Source of the DNA: Mariniblastus sp964414815
Lineage (GTDB): Bacteria > Planctomycetota > Planctomycetia > Pirellulales > Pirellulaceae
Assembly (NCBI GenBank): GCA_964414815.1
Contig: CAYPXY010000009.1
Coordinates: forward strand, 1-64,000
DNA length: 64,000 nt
Direction: 5' to 3'
In this document: positions 17,853-27,086 of the stretch, piece by piece
How positions within the stretch are numbered: the stretch's first letter is position 1
How the letters are laid out: each line of letters begins with the position of its first letter
Translations under genes and position numbers: made by a program
Notes under the pieces: model-generated
Databases searched by the model: none
The model's input: the letters and a program-made list of their open reading frames with translations, nothing else
Told to the model about the DNA's origin: nothing

Positions 17853-19961
17853 ATGAATTTGAAAAACTACAGAAATATTGGCATTTCCGCCCACATTGAC
17901 TCGGGTAAAACGACGCTCAGCGAACGCATTCTCTTCTACACCGGACGTATTCACAAAATCGAAGAAGTCCGTGGCGGCGGCGACGGCGCGACCATGGACC
18001 ATATGGAGCTCGAAAAGGAACGCGGGATTACGATTACCAGTGCCGCAACCCAGGTGCAGTGGAACGATCACGTCATCAACCTGATCGATACACCCGGACA
18101 CGTGGACTTCACGGTCGAAGTCGAACGGTCGCTGCGCGTTCTTGATGGTGCGATTCTCGTACTCTGTGCGGTGGGGGGCGTCCAGGCCCAGTCGCTGACC
18201 GTGGACCGGCAGATGAAACGCTATGGCATTCCTCGCTTGGCATTTGTCAACAAGATGGACCGTACCGGAGCCGATCCGTTCAAGGTCGCTGATCAGATGC
18301 GTGATAAACTGAACGTCGAAGTCTTGATGTTCCAGATTCCAGTTGGCATGGGCGAAACGTACGAAGCCACGATCGACCTGGTCGAAATGAAAGCCTATTA
18401 CTACGATGGCGAGAAGGGTGAAAAAATCCGCACCGAAGAAATTCCAGCATCGCATGTCGATCAAGCCAACGAATATCGGCAGATGCTGCTCGAAGGGCTG
18501 TCGATGTACAGCGACGAGATGATGGAATTGCTGCTCTCGGAAGAAGAAGTGCCCACCGACCTGATCTACCAGGTCGCGACCGAAGCCATCCGCGCGCAAA
18601 GCTTTACGCCGCTGTTCCTCGGCACCGCGTTCAAGAACAAAGGTGTGCAGACGCTGCTCGACTCGATCGTCCGCTATTTGCCATCGCCCGAGGAACGCCA
18701 AATTCGTGCCAAGAACTGGGAAAATCCAGACGAGCCGTTTCCGCTCTCGCCCGACAAGGACAAACCGTTCGTCGGAATGGCTTTTAAAATCGTTGAAGAA
18801 GCTTTCGGCCAGTTGACGTTCATGCGTATTTATCAAGGGACGATTGAAAAAGGCGGTACCTATTACAATCAGCGTACCAGTCGCAAGGAGCGATTCAGCC
18901 GAATTCTGCGGATGCATGCCAACAAACGTGAGGAAGTGGATTCGGCATTCGCCGGTGACATCGTTGCCGTGATGGGAATCGATTGCGCCTCCGGGGATAC
19001 TTATGCGGCCGAGCCAAAGTATTGTTCGCTCGAAAGCATGTATGTGGCCGAGCCGGTGATCAAGGTGGCCATCAGTGCAGTGGATCGCAGCAGCAGCGAA
19101 AAGTTGTCCAAAGCGCTTCAGCGTTTCCGCAAGGAAGACCCCACGTTCCATGTGTTTACCGATGAAGAAACCAGCGAAGTCATCATGGCGGGCATGGGCG
19201 AGTTGCACCTGGATGTTTATGTCGAACGGATTCGCCGTGAGTATGGACTCGAAGTGCTGGTCGGTGCTCCGAAGGTGAGCTACCGCGAACAGCCGACTCA
19301 GCGCGCTGAATTCGACTACAAACACAAAAAGCAAACCGGGGGGTCCGGTCAATACGCTCATATCAAGGGCTATCTCGAACCCTACGATCCAGAAAATCTT
19401 CCCGAAGACGCGGTCGAAAAAGACGGCTTCATCTTCATGGAAGAAATTGTCTCGGGCCGGATTCCCAAGCAGTACATCCCGGCGGTCGAACGCGGGTTGC
19501 GTGAATCGATCGGCAAGGGCACACTGGCCGAGTATCCCGTGGTTTCGCTCCTGGCGATGTTGTCCGATGGTAGTTACCACGATGTGGATAGTTCGGAGTT
19601 GGCGTTTGCGACCGCTGGCAAGGGCATGTTCCGCGAGACGTTGCCCAAGACCAAGCCGCAGCTGCTTGAACCCGTGATGAAGTGCGAGATTGAAACGCCT
19701 GAACGGTTCCAGGGGGGGATTGTGGGCGACTTGACGGCTCGCCGCGGTATCATGGAAGCCACCGATGTCCGCGATGACGGAACCGTTTTGATTCTTTGCG
19801 AGATTCCGCTCTCGGAAACATTCGGCTATGCGACAGACCTACGAAGTATGTCCCAAGGCCAGGCCACGTTCTCAATGGAGTTGGCCGGCTATCGTCCCGT
19901 TCCGAGAAGCATTCAGGAACAGATCATCGAAGAGCGTCGAAAAAGTAAGGAGCAGGGGTAA
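17853..19961 (+). CDS. fusA: elongation factor G, mitochondrial EFG1-like (spdEFG1) type
   Basis: GTPase that catalyses ribosomal translocation, 702 aa. G1 is AHIDSGKTT, with Ser where ordinary bacterial EF-G has Ala; G3 is DTPGHVDF and G4 is NKMD. The switch I region VRGGGDGATMDHMELEKERG closely follows mitochondrial EF-G1 (GxDGxxxMDxMELExxRGIT). This matches the spdEFG1 group of spirochaetes, planctomycetes and deltaproteobacteria, which separates translocation (spdEFG1) from ribosome recycling (spdEFG2). The gene is not beside rpsL/rpsG/tuf as in the classical str operon. Assignment to spdEFG1 rests on motif similarity. Confidence 0.93.
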   Translation: MNLKNYRNIGISAHIDSGKTTLSERILFYTGRIHKIEEVRGGGDGATMDHMELEKERGITITSAATQVQWNDHVINLIDTPGHVDFTVEVERSLRVLDGAILVLCAVGGVQAQSLTVDRQMKRYGIPRLAFVNKMDRTGADPFKVADQMRDKLNVEVLMFQIPVGMGETYEATIDLVEMKAYYYDGEKGEKIRTEEIPASHVDQANEYRQMLLEGLSMYSDEMMELLLSEEEVPTDLIYQVATEAIRAQSFTPLFLGTAFKNKGVQTLLDSIVRYLPSPEERQIRAKNWENPDEPFPLSPDKDKPFVGMAFKIVEEAFGQLTFMRIYQGTIEKGGTYYNQRTSRKERFSRILRMHANKREEVDSAFAGDIVAVMGIDCASGDTYAAEPKYCSLESMYVAEPVIKVAISAVDRSSSEKLSKALQRFRKEDPTFHVFTDEETSEVIMAGMGELHLDVYVERIRREYGLEVLVGAPKVSYREQPTQRAEFDYKHKKQTGGSGQYAHIKGYLEPYDPENLPEDAVEKDGFIFMEEIVSGRIPKQYIPAVERGLRESIGKGTLAEYPVVSLLAMLSDGSYHDVDSSELAFATAGKGMFRETLPKTKPQLLEPVMKCEIETPERFQGGIVGDLTARRGIMEATDVRDDGTVLILCEIPLSETFGYATDLRSMSQGQATFSMELAGYRPVPRSIQEQIIEERRKSKEQG

Positions 19962-20112
19962 CTCGGTAGCCATCCAGTCATTGCTCCACCGGCGCAGGGT
20001 CTCGATGGTGGCAAAAGCTTAACCTTGCAGCATTCGGGGCGTCGCCTGTTTCCGAGCAGATTTCGCATGGATATAATTAAATGTTCTGAACTGATTTAGC
20101 GGAGTTGCTCGA

Positions 20113-20190
20113 ATGTCTGAAATTGCTTTGCAGTTGCTTGCTACGTTTGATTCGTTGCCGGCCAAGGAACAGCACGAGTTGTTGACATGA
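20113..20190 (+). pseudogene. 25-codon ORF resembling the N-terminus of an addiction-module antitoxin, coupled to fabB
   Basis: ATG at 20113 (GGAG 9 nt upstream) encodes a 25-residue peptide, MSEIALQLLATFDSLPAKEQ then HELLT, ending in a TGA that overlaps the fabB ATG (ATGA). The pattern (..LLxxFDxLPxxEQHELL) looks like the first helix of small addiction-module component proteins common in planctomycetes. The expected remaining ~50 residues and any toxin gene are missing. It could now act as a leader peptide delivering ribosomes to fabB. The family link is from memory. Confidence 0.5.
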
Positions 20191-21416
20191 CACATCGTGT
20201 TGCTGTAACGGGTTTTGCAATCAATAGTGCCATTGGCCGGGATATCGAAGAGAATCTGCGCTCGTTGCAACAGGGGCGTTCGGGAATCGTTTCGATTCGT
20301 GATCCGTGGCAACCGTATGGAATGCGAAGCCTGGTCGCCGGTGATATTCGGCTGGACGGACTGAAGGAGCTGTTTGATCGCAAGCAATTGCGGTTTATGT
20401 GCGAGCCAGCCCTGCTTGCAGCGGCCGCCGTGAAACAGGCGATTGAACATGCGGGACTGACCGATGAGGAAGTCCGATCACCGGATACCGGTGTGATTCT
20501 CGGAACGGGCGCTGGAGCGAGTGCGACCGACGTGTACGAGATGTGCGAGCGTCTGAAAGCACGCGGTGCCGCCCGACTCGGTGCCTACTACACGCCGATC
20601 ATCATGGGATCCTCACCGACCGCCAACGTCGGTAGCGTTTTCAAGATCACGGGCCACTCCTATTCGATTACTTCGGCGTGTGCGACGTCGGCCCACGCGA
20701 TTATGCTGGGGCTCGACACGATCCGTTCGGGACGACAAAAGCGAATGATCGTCGGCGGGAGTGAGGACATCAATCCGTTTTCGGCTTCATCGTTTGACGG
20801 AATGAATGCGCTTTCGACTTCGTTCAATGACACGCCGGAAAAGGCGTCTCGACCGCTCGATCGGGATCGGGACGGCTTTGTGTTCTCCGGCGGAGCAGGC
20901 ATTTTAGTGCTGGAGGACTTTGAGACGGCTCGGAAGCGGGGCGCTGAAATCCATGCCGTGATCGCCGGAGCCGGTGCGACTTGCGATGGCCAGGAGATGG
21001 TCGCGCCGAACGGTTCGGGTGCCGAGCGTGCGATGCAAGCCGCCATCGTCGACGCGGGGCTTGACGCCGGGGAGATCGATTACGTCAATCTGCATGGGAC
21101 GTCGACGCCGCTGGGGGACGTGATTGAGCTGGAAGCCGTCAAACGGGTGTTCGGTTCCAATGTTCCCCCGTTTTCATCCACCAAGTCAATGACTGGGCAC
21201 GGGTTGGGGGCCGCCGGATCCCAAGAAGCTATCTTCTGCATCCTGATGATGAAGGAAAAGTTCATCGCTCCCAATATCAACCTCGACCACCCCGATCCTG
21301 CGGTGGGGAATCTGCCGCTCGTGGCAGAAACGCGGGAGGCGGATATCCGATTCGCGCTCAGTAATTCATTCGGTTTCGGCGGAACCAATTGCAGCCTGGT
21401 GATCGAGCGAGCCTAA
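20187..21416 (+). CDS. fabB: 3-oxoacyl-ACP synthase, FabB (KAS I)-like
   Basis: Condensing enzyme of fatty-acid elongation, 409 aa. The catalytic cysteine is in SITSACATSAHA, the two histidines are in LHGTSTPLGD and STKSMTGHGLGAAGS, and the C-terminal NSFGFGGTNCSLV is the usual end. Details such as MNALSTSFNDTPEKASRPLD, GATCDGQEMVAPNGSGAER and EKFIAPNINLD follow E. coli FabB more than FabF. FabB in proteobacteria elongates unsaturated chains and works with FabA, but no fabA is visible here. Its start overlaps the short upstream ORF and its stop overlaps the uxaC end by 4 bp. Distinguishing FabB from FabF needs a tree. Confidence 0.88.
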   Translation: MTHRVAVTGFAINSAIGRDIEENLRSLQQGRSGIVSIRDPWQPYGMRSLVAGDIRLDGLKELFDRKQLRFMCEPALLAAAAVKQAIEHAGLTDEEVRSPDTGVILGTGAGASATDVYEMCERLKARGAARLGAYYTPIIMGSSPTANVGSVFKITGHSYSITSACATSAHAIMLGLDTIRSGRQKRMIVGGSEDINPFSASSFDGMNALSTSFNDTPEKASRPLDRDRDGFVFSGGAGILVLEDFETARKRGAEIHAVIAGAGATCDGQEMVAPNGSGAERAMQAAIVDAGLDAGEIDYVNLHGTSTPLGDVIELEAVKRVFGSNVPPFSSTKSMTGHGLGAAGSQEAIFCILMMKEKFIAPNINLDHPDPAVGNLPLVAETREADIRFALSNSFGFGGTNCSLVIERA

Positions 21417-22816
21417 ACCAATCCCAGATAGTTCTTCGCATTGGCATAGCAAATGTCGCGGACGATCTGGCCGATCCATTCGAAATCGTTCGGTAGTTCG
21501 CCCGACTCCATTTCGCGTCCGAGAAGGTTGCACAGGATGCGGCGGAAATACTCGTGTCGCGTGACGGACATGAAGCTCCGCGAATCGGTCAACATGCCGA
21601 TAAATCGCGATAGCAGTCCCATGTTCGAAAGTGTATTGAGTTGGGCCTCGATCCCGTCTTTCTGATCGAGAAACCACCACGCGGCTCCGTACTGCATTTT
21701 TCCTGGGATTGAGCCATCCTGGAAATTGCCGATCATCGTGGCCATCAAATCGTTGTCGCGCGGGTTCAGATTGTAAACGATGGTCTTGGGAAGACAGCCT
21801 TCATGATCCATCCGGTCGAGCAACCGCTGAAGCGAGCTCCCTTGCAGCGTATCGGCAATCGAATCGCATCCAATGTCACGACCGGCCCGTTCGAACAACC
21901 GCCGATTGTTGTTTCGCGAGGCGCCGATGTGCAGTTGCTTGGTCCAGCCTTTCTCGAAATCCAGTCGCGCAAAAAACATCATCAAAAATGTGGCAAACTG
22001 CTCGTACTCCGAAAAGGACGCCGCGTGTCCATCCAGTGCGCGTTTGAAAATCGCATCGGCGACGGATTCGTCACAAAACTTTGCGGGCAGCACTTCAAAA
22101 CCATGATCGGACAGGCGTGAACCAAGTTCATGAAATGCATCGTGACGCTGACGAAGCGCGGTCAGCAAATCATCGAGACCGGAAACGGAAACATTGGTTG
22201 TCTGCTCTAGCCGAACCAGCCACGGTTTGAGGACTTCCGGCTGATGAACCAACATCGCCCAGTCAGGTCGGAAGGTCGGGTAGACTGCGGTGGTTTGATG
22301 CTGCTGGCTCTTGAGGTGTTGATGGTGGACAAGCTCATCGGCGGGATCGTCGGTGGTACAAAGCGCCTTGACCTGGAACGAACTGAGAATTCCTTGCGTT
22401 TGTAATTCCGGCCTCGATTGAAGCTGTGCGTTGCACTCGTTCCAAACCTGTTCCGCCGTCGCTTCATTCAAAAACAAATCCAGTCCGAAGAAACGTTTTA
22501 GCTCCAGATGCGTCCAGTGGAAAATCGGATTGCGAATGGACAGAGGAACCGTTTTGGCAAACGCCAGAAATTTTTCCCTGGCCGGAGCGGACCCTGTACA
22601 GAAATGTTCGTCGATGCCGTTGGCACGCATCAATCGCCATTTGTAGTGATCGCCCGCCAACCAGATCTCATAGAGATTTTCGAACCGCCGATTCTCTGCA
22701 ATCTCCTGCGGTGACAAATGGTTGTGGTAATCGATGATGGGCTCGCGTTCGGCATATTCGTGATACAGCCGGACCGCAGCCCCATTATTTAACAGGAAAT
22801 CGTCGTGGATCAACAT
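21413..22816 (-). CDS. uxaC: uronate (glucuronate/galacturonate) isomerase
   Basis: Isomerises D-glucuronate to D-fructuronate, or D-galacturonate to D-tagaturonate, the entry step of uronate catabolism; 467 aa, amidohydrolase fold. The early metal-binding region is EPIIDYHNHLSPQEIAENRR, and FENLYEIWLAGDHYKWRLMR is a family hallmark. The ATG at 22816 gives the usual start (MLIHDDFLL); further upstream the frame runs into the next gene. It is the last gene of a four-gene minus-strand cluster with three dehydrogenases, the first of which could reduce the product. Confidence 0.96.
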   Translation of the reverse strand: MLIHDDFLLNNGAAVRLYHEYAEREPIIDYHNHLSPQEIAENRRFENLYEIWLAGDHYKWRLMRANGIDEHFCTGSAPAREKFLAFAKTVPLSIRNPIFHWTHLELKRFFGLDLFLNEATAEQVWNECNAQLQSRPELQTQGILSSFQVKALCTTDDPADELVHHQHLKSQQHQTTAVYPTFRPDWAMLVHQPEVLKPWLVRLEQTTNVSVSGLDDLLTALRQRHDAFHELGSRLSDHGFEVLPAKFCDESVADAIFKRALDGHAASFSEYEQFATFLMMFFARLDFEKGWTKQLHIGASRNNNRRLFERAGRDIGCDSIADTLQGSSLQRLLDRMDHEGCLPKTIVYNLNPRDNDLMATMIGNFQDGSIPGKMQYGAAWWFLDQKDGIEAQLNTLSNMGLLSRFIGMLTDSRSFMSVTRHEYFRRILCNLLGREMESGELPNDFEWIGQIVRDICYANAKNYLGLV

Positions 22817-22832
22817 TATGTTAGAAATTATA

Positions 22833-23612
22833 CTAAATTGTAGTAGATAAAAAGCCGCCATCCACGACCAGTTCGGAACCGGTGATGAAGCCGCCTGCGT
22901 CGCTGGCCAGTAACAATGCAGCACCGATCAGTTCGTGGCTTGAGCCAAACCGTTTCATCGGCGTGTGGTTCATGATTTGGGCAACGCGGTCGGGTGTGAG
23001 GACTTTTTTGTTTTGTTCGGCTGGGAAAAAGCCTGGTACCAAGGTGTTGACGCGCACCTTGAACGGTGCCCATTCGCGGGCGAGATTCTTGGTCAGGTTG
23101 TGAACAGCGGCCTTAGTTGCCGAATAAGTGAAAACCCGCGAAAGAGGAATGACACCCGACAGGGAACCGACATTGATGATGGAGCCTCCCTCACCTCGCT
23201 GCACCATGTGGCTGCCGAATTGCTGGCAAGCCCAAACGACGGATTTGAAGTTCACCCGGATGATGGAATCGAGTTCATCATCTGAAATTTCTGCAAAGGG
23301 CGTGGCGCTGTTGACGCCCGCTCCGTTGATCAGGATGTCTACTTTGCCGGATCGTTCGATGACTTGATCGAGCAACTGTTTGCAATTTTCCGGACAGGTC
23401 AGGTCGCATTCGAGAAACCAAGCGGAGGCTAAGCCGTTCTGATTGATTTGTTCGAGTCGACGAGCCGCCTTTTCGCTGGAGCGGCCTACAAGCACCACTT
23501 CGGCGCCGGCACCGGCGAGGCCTTCAGCCATAGCGCCACAAAGTTCGCCGGTGCCACCAATGACAACGGCTGTTTTTCCAGTAAGTGAGAATAGTGAATC
23601 AATGTAGGACAT
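22833..23612 (-). CDS. SDR dehydrogenase, probable fructuronate reductase (Bacillus UxuB-like)
   Basis: 259-aa short-chain dehydrogenase. Rossmann motif GGTGELCGAMAEGLAGAG, NGAGVNS (NAG variant), catalytic Ser in GSLSGVIP and YSATK for Tyr-Lys. The C-terminal part, VNTLVPGFFPAEQNKKVL, TPMKRFGSSHELIG and FITGSELVVDGGF, resembles the SDR-type mannonate oxidoreductase of Bacillus (UxuB/YjmF). With uxaC only 16 nt downstream, reduction of fructuronate to mannonate is the likely role. Gluconate or another sugar-acid substrate remains possible. The start at 23612 overlaps the upstream gene by 14 bp. Confidence 0.85.
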   Translation of the reverse strand: MSYIDSLFSLTGKTAVVIGGTGELCGAMAEGLAGAGAEVVLVGRSSEKAARRLEQINQNGLASAWFLECDLTCPENCKQLLDQVIERSGKVDILINGAGVNSATPFAEISDDELDSIIRVNFKSVVWACQQFGSHMVQRGEGGSIINVGSLSGVIPLSRVFTYSATKAAVHNLTKNLAREWAPFKVRVNTLVPGFFPAEQNKKVLTPDRVAQIMNHTPMKRFGSSHELIGAALLLASDAGGFITGSELVVDGGFLSTTI

Positions 23613-24711
23613 TTGTAAAACTCGACAGATCCCAAGCCTCCAATCCGGTTGCCTGACAGATTTCATTGAACGCAGCGATTTCGGCGGCACTGAATAATAG
23701 TCCCTGATGCTGTTCCGAGCGTTTGGCCCAATCGGCCTCAAGTTGACCCGGCAGAATACAGCCTTCGTTTCCGTGTCCCAGGATATCGTCGATCACCGCG
23801 CGAATATTTTCGGCTTGGGTTCGGCGTTGAGCAAATGAACCTGCAAGCGCTTCGGGGTGAATGACCTGGAAATAAAACGAAGGAGTTTGTTTTTCGCCAT
23901 CGGTCAGCCCATCGGTCAGCGATTTGCTCCATCGGGAACGAAGGGTCGGAAGCGAACCGCCGATATAGGCGCCCATCAACTCGTTGATCAATGACAATCC
24001 GTAGCCCTTGTGAGCACCGAACGGAGCCAATGCGACGACTTGTCGAGGATCGCAAGTGAAGTGTCCGTTTTTATCAACGGCGGCGTTGGGAGGAAGTTGT
24101 TTCCCCTCTCGCTCGAACTGTTGAACGCGGCCCATCGCAACCACGGAAGTCGCCCAGTCAATCACGATCGGGAATCCAAGTACATCCACGGTGGGAAAGC
24201 CCCAGGAATGGGGGTTGGTTCCAAGCGTCGGGAACTTGCCGCCGAACGGAACGACTTCGGCCAGCGCGGCGGTGCAGTTGGTATAGGCGATGTAGCCGCG
24301 TTTGGCGGCCTCCATCACATAGCCGCCTCCCCACAGATAGTGAAACGCATTGTCAACCGCGATTTGCCCGATGCCAAACTGATCGGCCAAGCAAATGGCT
24401 TCGTCGATGGCAGCTTCGGCGGTTGCCTGGCCGAGTTTTTTCTGAGCATCCCAGATTTGAGACGCCGCAAACCGGGACGGCTTGCGAACGATCTCGGCTC
24501 CCGGAACGCACCCACTTTGCTTTGAACCAAACAGATCGTCCAGGTGAATGGCCTTGATGGCATTGTGGGTTCGAATCCCGTGCCAGGTGGCCATCGCGGC
24601 GTACCGTGCAGCCGATTGCGACTCAGATTCCGTGAAACCACGTTGCCGATAAGCTGCTTCGACGACTCGATTGTGCTCGGCAACTGGAACAACATAAAAC
24701 GTTTCAGACAT
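23599..24711 (-). CDS. type 2 malate/lactate dehydrogenase (Ldh) family oxidoreductase
   Basis: 370 aa, a non-Rossmann NAD(P) enzyme family including malate, ureidoglycolate and 2,3-diketogulonate reductases. Family features seen are RTHNAIKAIHLDDL near the start, VDNAFHYLWGGGYVMEAAKR, PFGGKFPTLGTNPHSWGFP, and APFGAHKGYGLSLINELMG with the conserved GxKGYGLS-like block. Substrate unknown. In this operon a sugar-acid or 2-oxoacid derived from uronates is plausible. It overlaps the SDR gene by 14 bp and starts about 1 nt after the upstream dehydrogenase ends. Confidence 0.9.
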   Translation of the reverse strand: MSETFYVVPVAEHNRVVEAAYRQRGFTESESQSAARYAAMATWHGIRTHNAIKAIHLDDLFGSKQSGCVPGAEIVRKPSRFAASQIWDAQKKLGQATAEAAIDEAICLADQFGIGQIAVDNAFHYLWGGGYVMEAAKRGYIAYTNCTAALAEVVPFGGKFPTLGTNPHSWGFPTVDVLGFPIVIDWATSVVAMGRVQQFEREGKQLPPNAAVDKNGHFTCDPRQVVALAPFGAHKGYGLSLINELMGAYIGGSLPTLRSRWSKSLTDGLTDGEKQTPSFYFQVIHPEALAGSFAQRRTQAENIRAVIDDILGHGNEGCILPGQLEADWAKRSEQHQGLLFSAAEIAAFNEICQATGLEAWDLSSFTNVLH

Positions 24712-24712
24712 A

Positions 24713-25672
24713 TCAATTTACCTTTGCCAGGGGTGGCTCGCCGTTCAAACAGCGTATCAAGTTTTCCGTCGCCATCATCGCCTGACGTTCAACGGACTCA
24801 AACGTTCGCGAAGCGATATGCGGCGTGATCAAACATCGAGGAGCGTGGAGCAGCGGATGATCGGGATGGGGCGGTTCCTGATCGAGTACATCGGCGGCAT
24901 AGCCACCGATTTTACCGGACTCAAGTGCCGCGACCAAGTCCGCCGTGTGGACCAGCTCGCCGCGACCGCAGTTGACGATCACGACACCATCCTTCATCCG
25001 TTCGATGGTTTCCCGCCGGATCAGGTTTCGCGACTGATCCGTCAGCCGGGTGTTGAGCGAGATCATATCGGACTGAGCAAAAAGTTCATCCAGGGTTGCA
25101 GCGCGTTGCATGTTTAGATTGCTGGCGAGATCTTCCGGCCAGTAGTTTGCACCGTAGCCGATCAGCGACATTTCAAACGCCGCCGCTCGTTTGGCCACTT
25201 CCTGGCCGATCCGACCCAGCCCGACGATTCCCAGTCGCTTCCCCAACAGCTCATGGCCGGTCATACGTTTCCAGTTGCCCTGATGAACGTGGCTTGCATG
25301 TTCATGTAAATTTCTCAGCGTCGCCAGAATCAACAGGATTACATGTTCGGCCACCGTCGTATGATTCACTCCCGGACAAAACGTCACCGGAATTCCGAAT
25401 TCAGAACAACTTGCGATATCGATCTTGTCGACGCCGATCCCGTACTTTGAAATCACTCTCAGACGCGGCAGTGATTTTTCCAGAACCGTTCGCGTGATAG
25501 CGTCGTCGCCGCAGAGAAACGCATCAAACTCGCCGACGATGTCCAGCATCTGTTGTTCGTTGAGCGGTCCACGAACGCGATGGATCGATGCACCCAAACT
25601 GTCCAGCCGCTGGTGATGTGGCCCGGGTGTATCCTGATAGGATGTGGTGGATAACAGAATTCGAAGTGGCAT
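24713..25672 (-). CDS. D-isomer 2-hydroxyacid dehydrogenase (SerA/GyaR-like)
   Basis: 319 aa. NAD-binding GIVGLGRIGQEVAKR sits in the middle. The catalytic Arg is in LNTRLTDQSRNLI (usual form xxCPLTxxTxxLI), Glu in LDQEPPHPDHPLL and His in LITPHIASRT. No ACT domain, so it is not a full-length SerA. It is the first gene of the uronate cluster and probably carries the operon promoter in the 120 nt before the divergent nucleoside phosphorylase gene. It likely interconverts a 2-oxoacid and a D-2-hydroxyacid, for example a glycerate or tartronate derivative of uronate breakdown; the exact substrate is unknown. Confidence 0.92.
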   Translation of the reverse strand: MPLRILLSTTSYQDTPGPHHQRLDSLGASIHRVRGPLNEQQMLDIVGEFDAFLCGDDAITRTVLEKSLPRLRVISKYGIGVDKIDIASCSEFGIPVTFCPGVNHTTVAEHVILLILATLRNLHEHASHVHQGNWKRMTGHELLGKRLGIVGLGRIGQEVAKRAAAFEMSLIGYGANYWPEDLASNLNMQRAATLDELFAQSDMISLNTRLTDQSRNLIRRETIERMKDGVVIVNCGRGELVHTADLVAALESGKIGGYAADVLDQEPPHPDHPLLHAPRCLITPHIASRTFESVERQAMMATENLIRCLNGEPPLAKVN

Positions 25673-25794
25673 CGCGGTTGCGGCAGGAAACGGGTTTGAA
25701 TTATGCGGTTTGAGGTAGGATCGAGAAGCAGTGTCTACTATGATAATTCCTTATCAGGGAGTCTTATTTTTACATTAAACATTGGATCGCCACA

Positions 25795-27069
25795 ATGAAC
25801 GTCGCACAAATCATCGTCGCCAAACGAGACGGAAAACAGCTTACGGAAGATCAGATCAAGTTTCTGATCGCAGGCTATGCCGACGGTTCGGTGCCCGATT
25901 ATCAAATGGCGGCCTTTGCCATGGCGGTTTACTTTCAGGGGATGACCTTCGAGGAAACCAAAACACTGACCGAAGCCATGATCGCATCAGGTGAGCGGAT
26001 GGAGTGGTCGGGCAAGCCAGCGGTGGACAAGCATTCGACCGGTGGGATCGGCGACAAAATTTCGATTCCACTGGCGCCAATGCTGGCCTGTTGCGATGTG
26101 CAGGTTCCGATGATTTCCGGGCGTGGCTTGGGGGCAACTGGCGGAACGCTGGATAAACTGGAAGCGATTCCGGGATACCGATGCGAACTGTCCAACGATG
26201 AGTTTCGCAGTATCGTGAACTGGAATGGTTGCTCGATCGCCAGTGCATCGGATACGTTGGCACCGGCGGACAAGCGATTGTATGCGTTGCGGGATGTGAC
26301 GGGGACGGTGCCCTCCATTCCACTGATTACAGCCAGTATTCTCAGCAAGAAAGTAGCCGAAGGAATCGACGCGCTGATTCTGGATGTGAAATGGGGAAGC
26401 GGAGCGTTTATGAAAACGCTTGAACAGGCCAAGCAACTTGCGAGTTCGCTGGTGGAGGTAGGAAATCAGTTGGGAGTCAAAACAACCTCGCTCATCACGG
26501 ACATGAACCAGCCGCTGGGCAGGATGATTGGCAATGCGGTTGAGATTCAGGAATCGCTCGACTTACTCGATGGAGGTGGCCCCGCCGATGTGCGTCAATT
26601 GACGTTGGAACTGGGCAGCCGATTGCTGGTGTCCGTCGGCAAGGCTGCAGATCTGGATCAAGCCAGAGAAATGCTGGTCAACACAATCGAATCGGGTGAA
26701 GCCCTCAAGCGATTTGAGGAAATGGTTTCCAGTCATGGTGGTGACCTGCGGCGATTGACGCCCTTGGCACCCTCTCATGAAGTTCGGGCCACCGACTCCG
26801 GCTTCGTTTCGTGGATCAACGCCGAGCGTTTGGGGCTGGCGATTATTGAAATGGGAGGCGGCCGCAAGCAGATGGGGGATGAACTGGATTATTCGACCGG
26901 GATCGAGTTTCTGGTTCGAATCGGCGATCAGGTTGGAACCGGGGATTTGATCGCAAACGTTTTTTGTCACGACCAGAATTTGGCGTATGTGCGTGAGTTG
27001 GTGCTGGCGTCCGTTGGTTTCAGTCAGAGTTCTGTTGAACCATTGCCGTTGGTTGTGGATTGTTTATGA
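25795..27069 (+). CDS. pyrimidine-nucleoside/thymidine phosphorylase
   Basis: Cleaves thymidine or uridine with phosphate to base and (deoxy)ribose-1-phosphate, 424 aa. The alpha domain holds QIKFLIAGYADGSVPDYQMA. The signature is SGRGLGATGGTLDKLEAIPG, and the phosphate loop is in KHSTGGIGDKIS. The C-terminal beta/alpha domain (about 340-424) is present but reads slightly short of DeoA. It precedes cdd by 17 nt, so the two form a pyrimidine salvage operon. The name pdp versus deoA depends on substrate range, which is not decidable here. Confidence 0.95.
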   Translation: MNVAQIIVAKRDGKQLTEDQIKFLIAGYADGSVPDYQMAAFAMAVYFQGMTFEETKTLTEAMIASGERMEWSGKPAVDKHSTGGIGDKISIPLAPMLACCDVQVPMISGRGLGATGGTLDKLEAIPGYRCELSNDEFRSIVNWNGCSIASASDTLAPADKRLYALRDVTGTVPSIPLITASILSKKVAEGIDALILDVKWGSGAFMKTLEQAKQLASSLVEVGNQLGVKTTSLITDMNQPLGRMIGNAVEIQESLDLLDGGGPADVRQLTLELGSRLLVSVGKAADLDQAREMLVNTIESGEALKRFEEMVSSHGGDLRRLTPLAPSHEVRATDSGFVSWINAERLGLAIIEMGGGRKQMGDELDYSTGIEFLVRIGDQVGTGDLIANVFCHDQNLAYVRELVLASVGFSQSSVEPLPLVVDCL

Positions 27070-27086
27070 TTTTTATGAATTGAACC

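Noticed and set aside
17700..19580. 626-codon open frame antisense to fusA
   Set aside because: It mirrors the codon pattern of fusA, has no signal, motif or SD, and is explained by the base composition of a highly expressed gene.
24562..24582. GGGTTCGAATCCCGTGCCA, resembling a tRNA T-arm
   Set aside because: It lies inside the Ldh2-family gene (coding ATWHGIRTHNA on the minus strand), and no acceptor, D or anticodon stem can be built around it.
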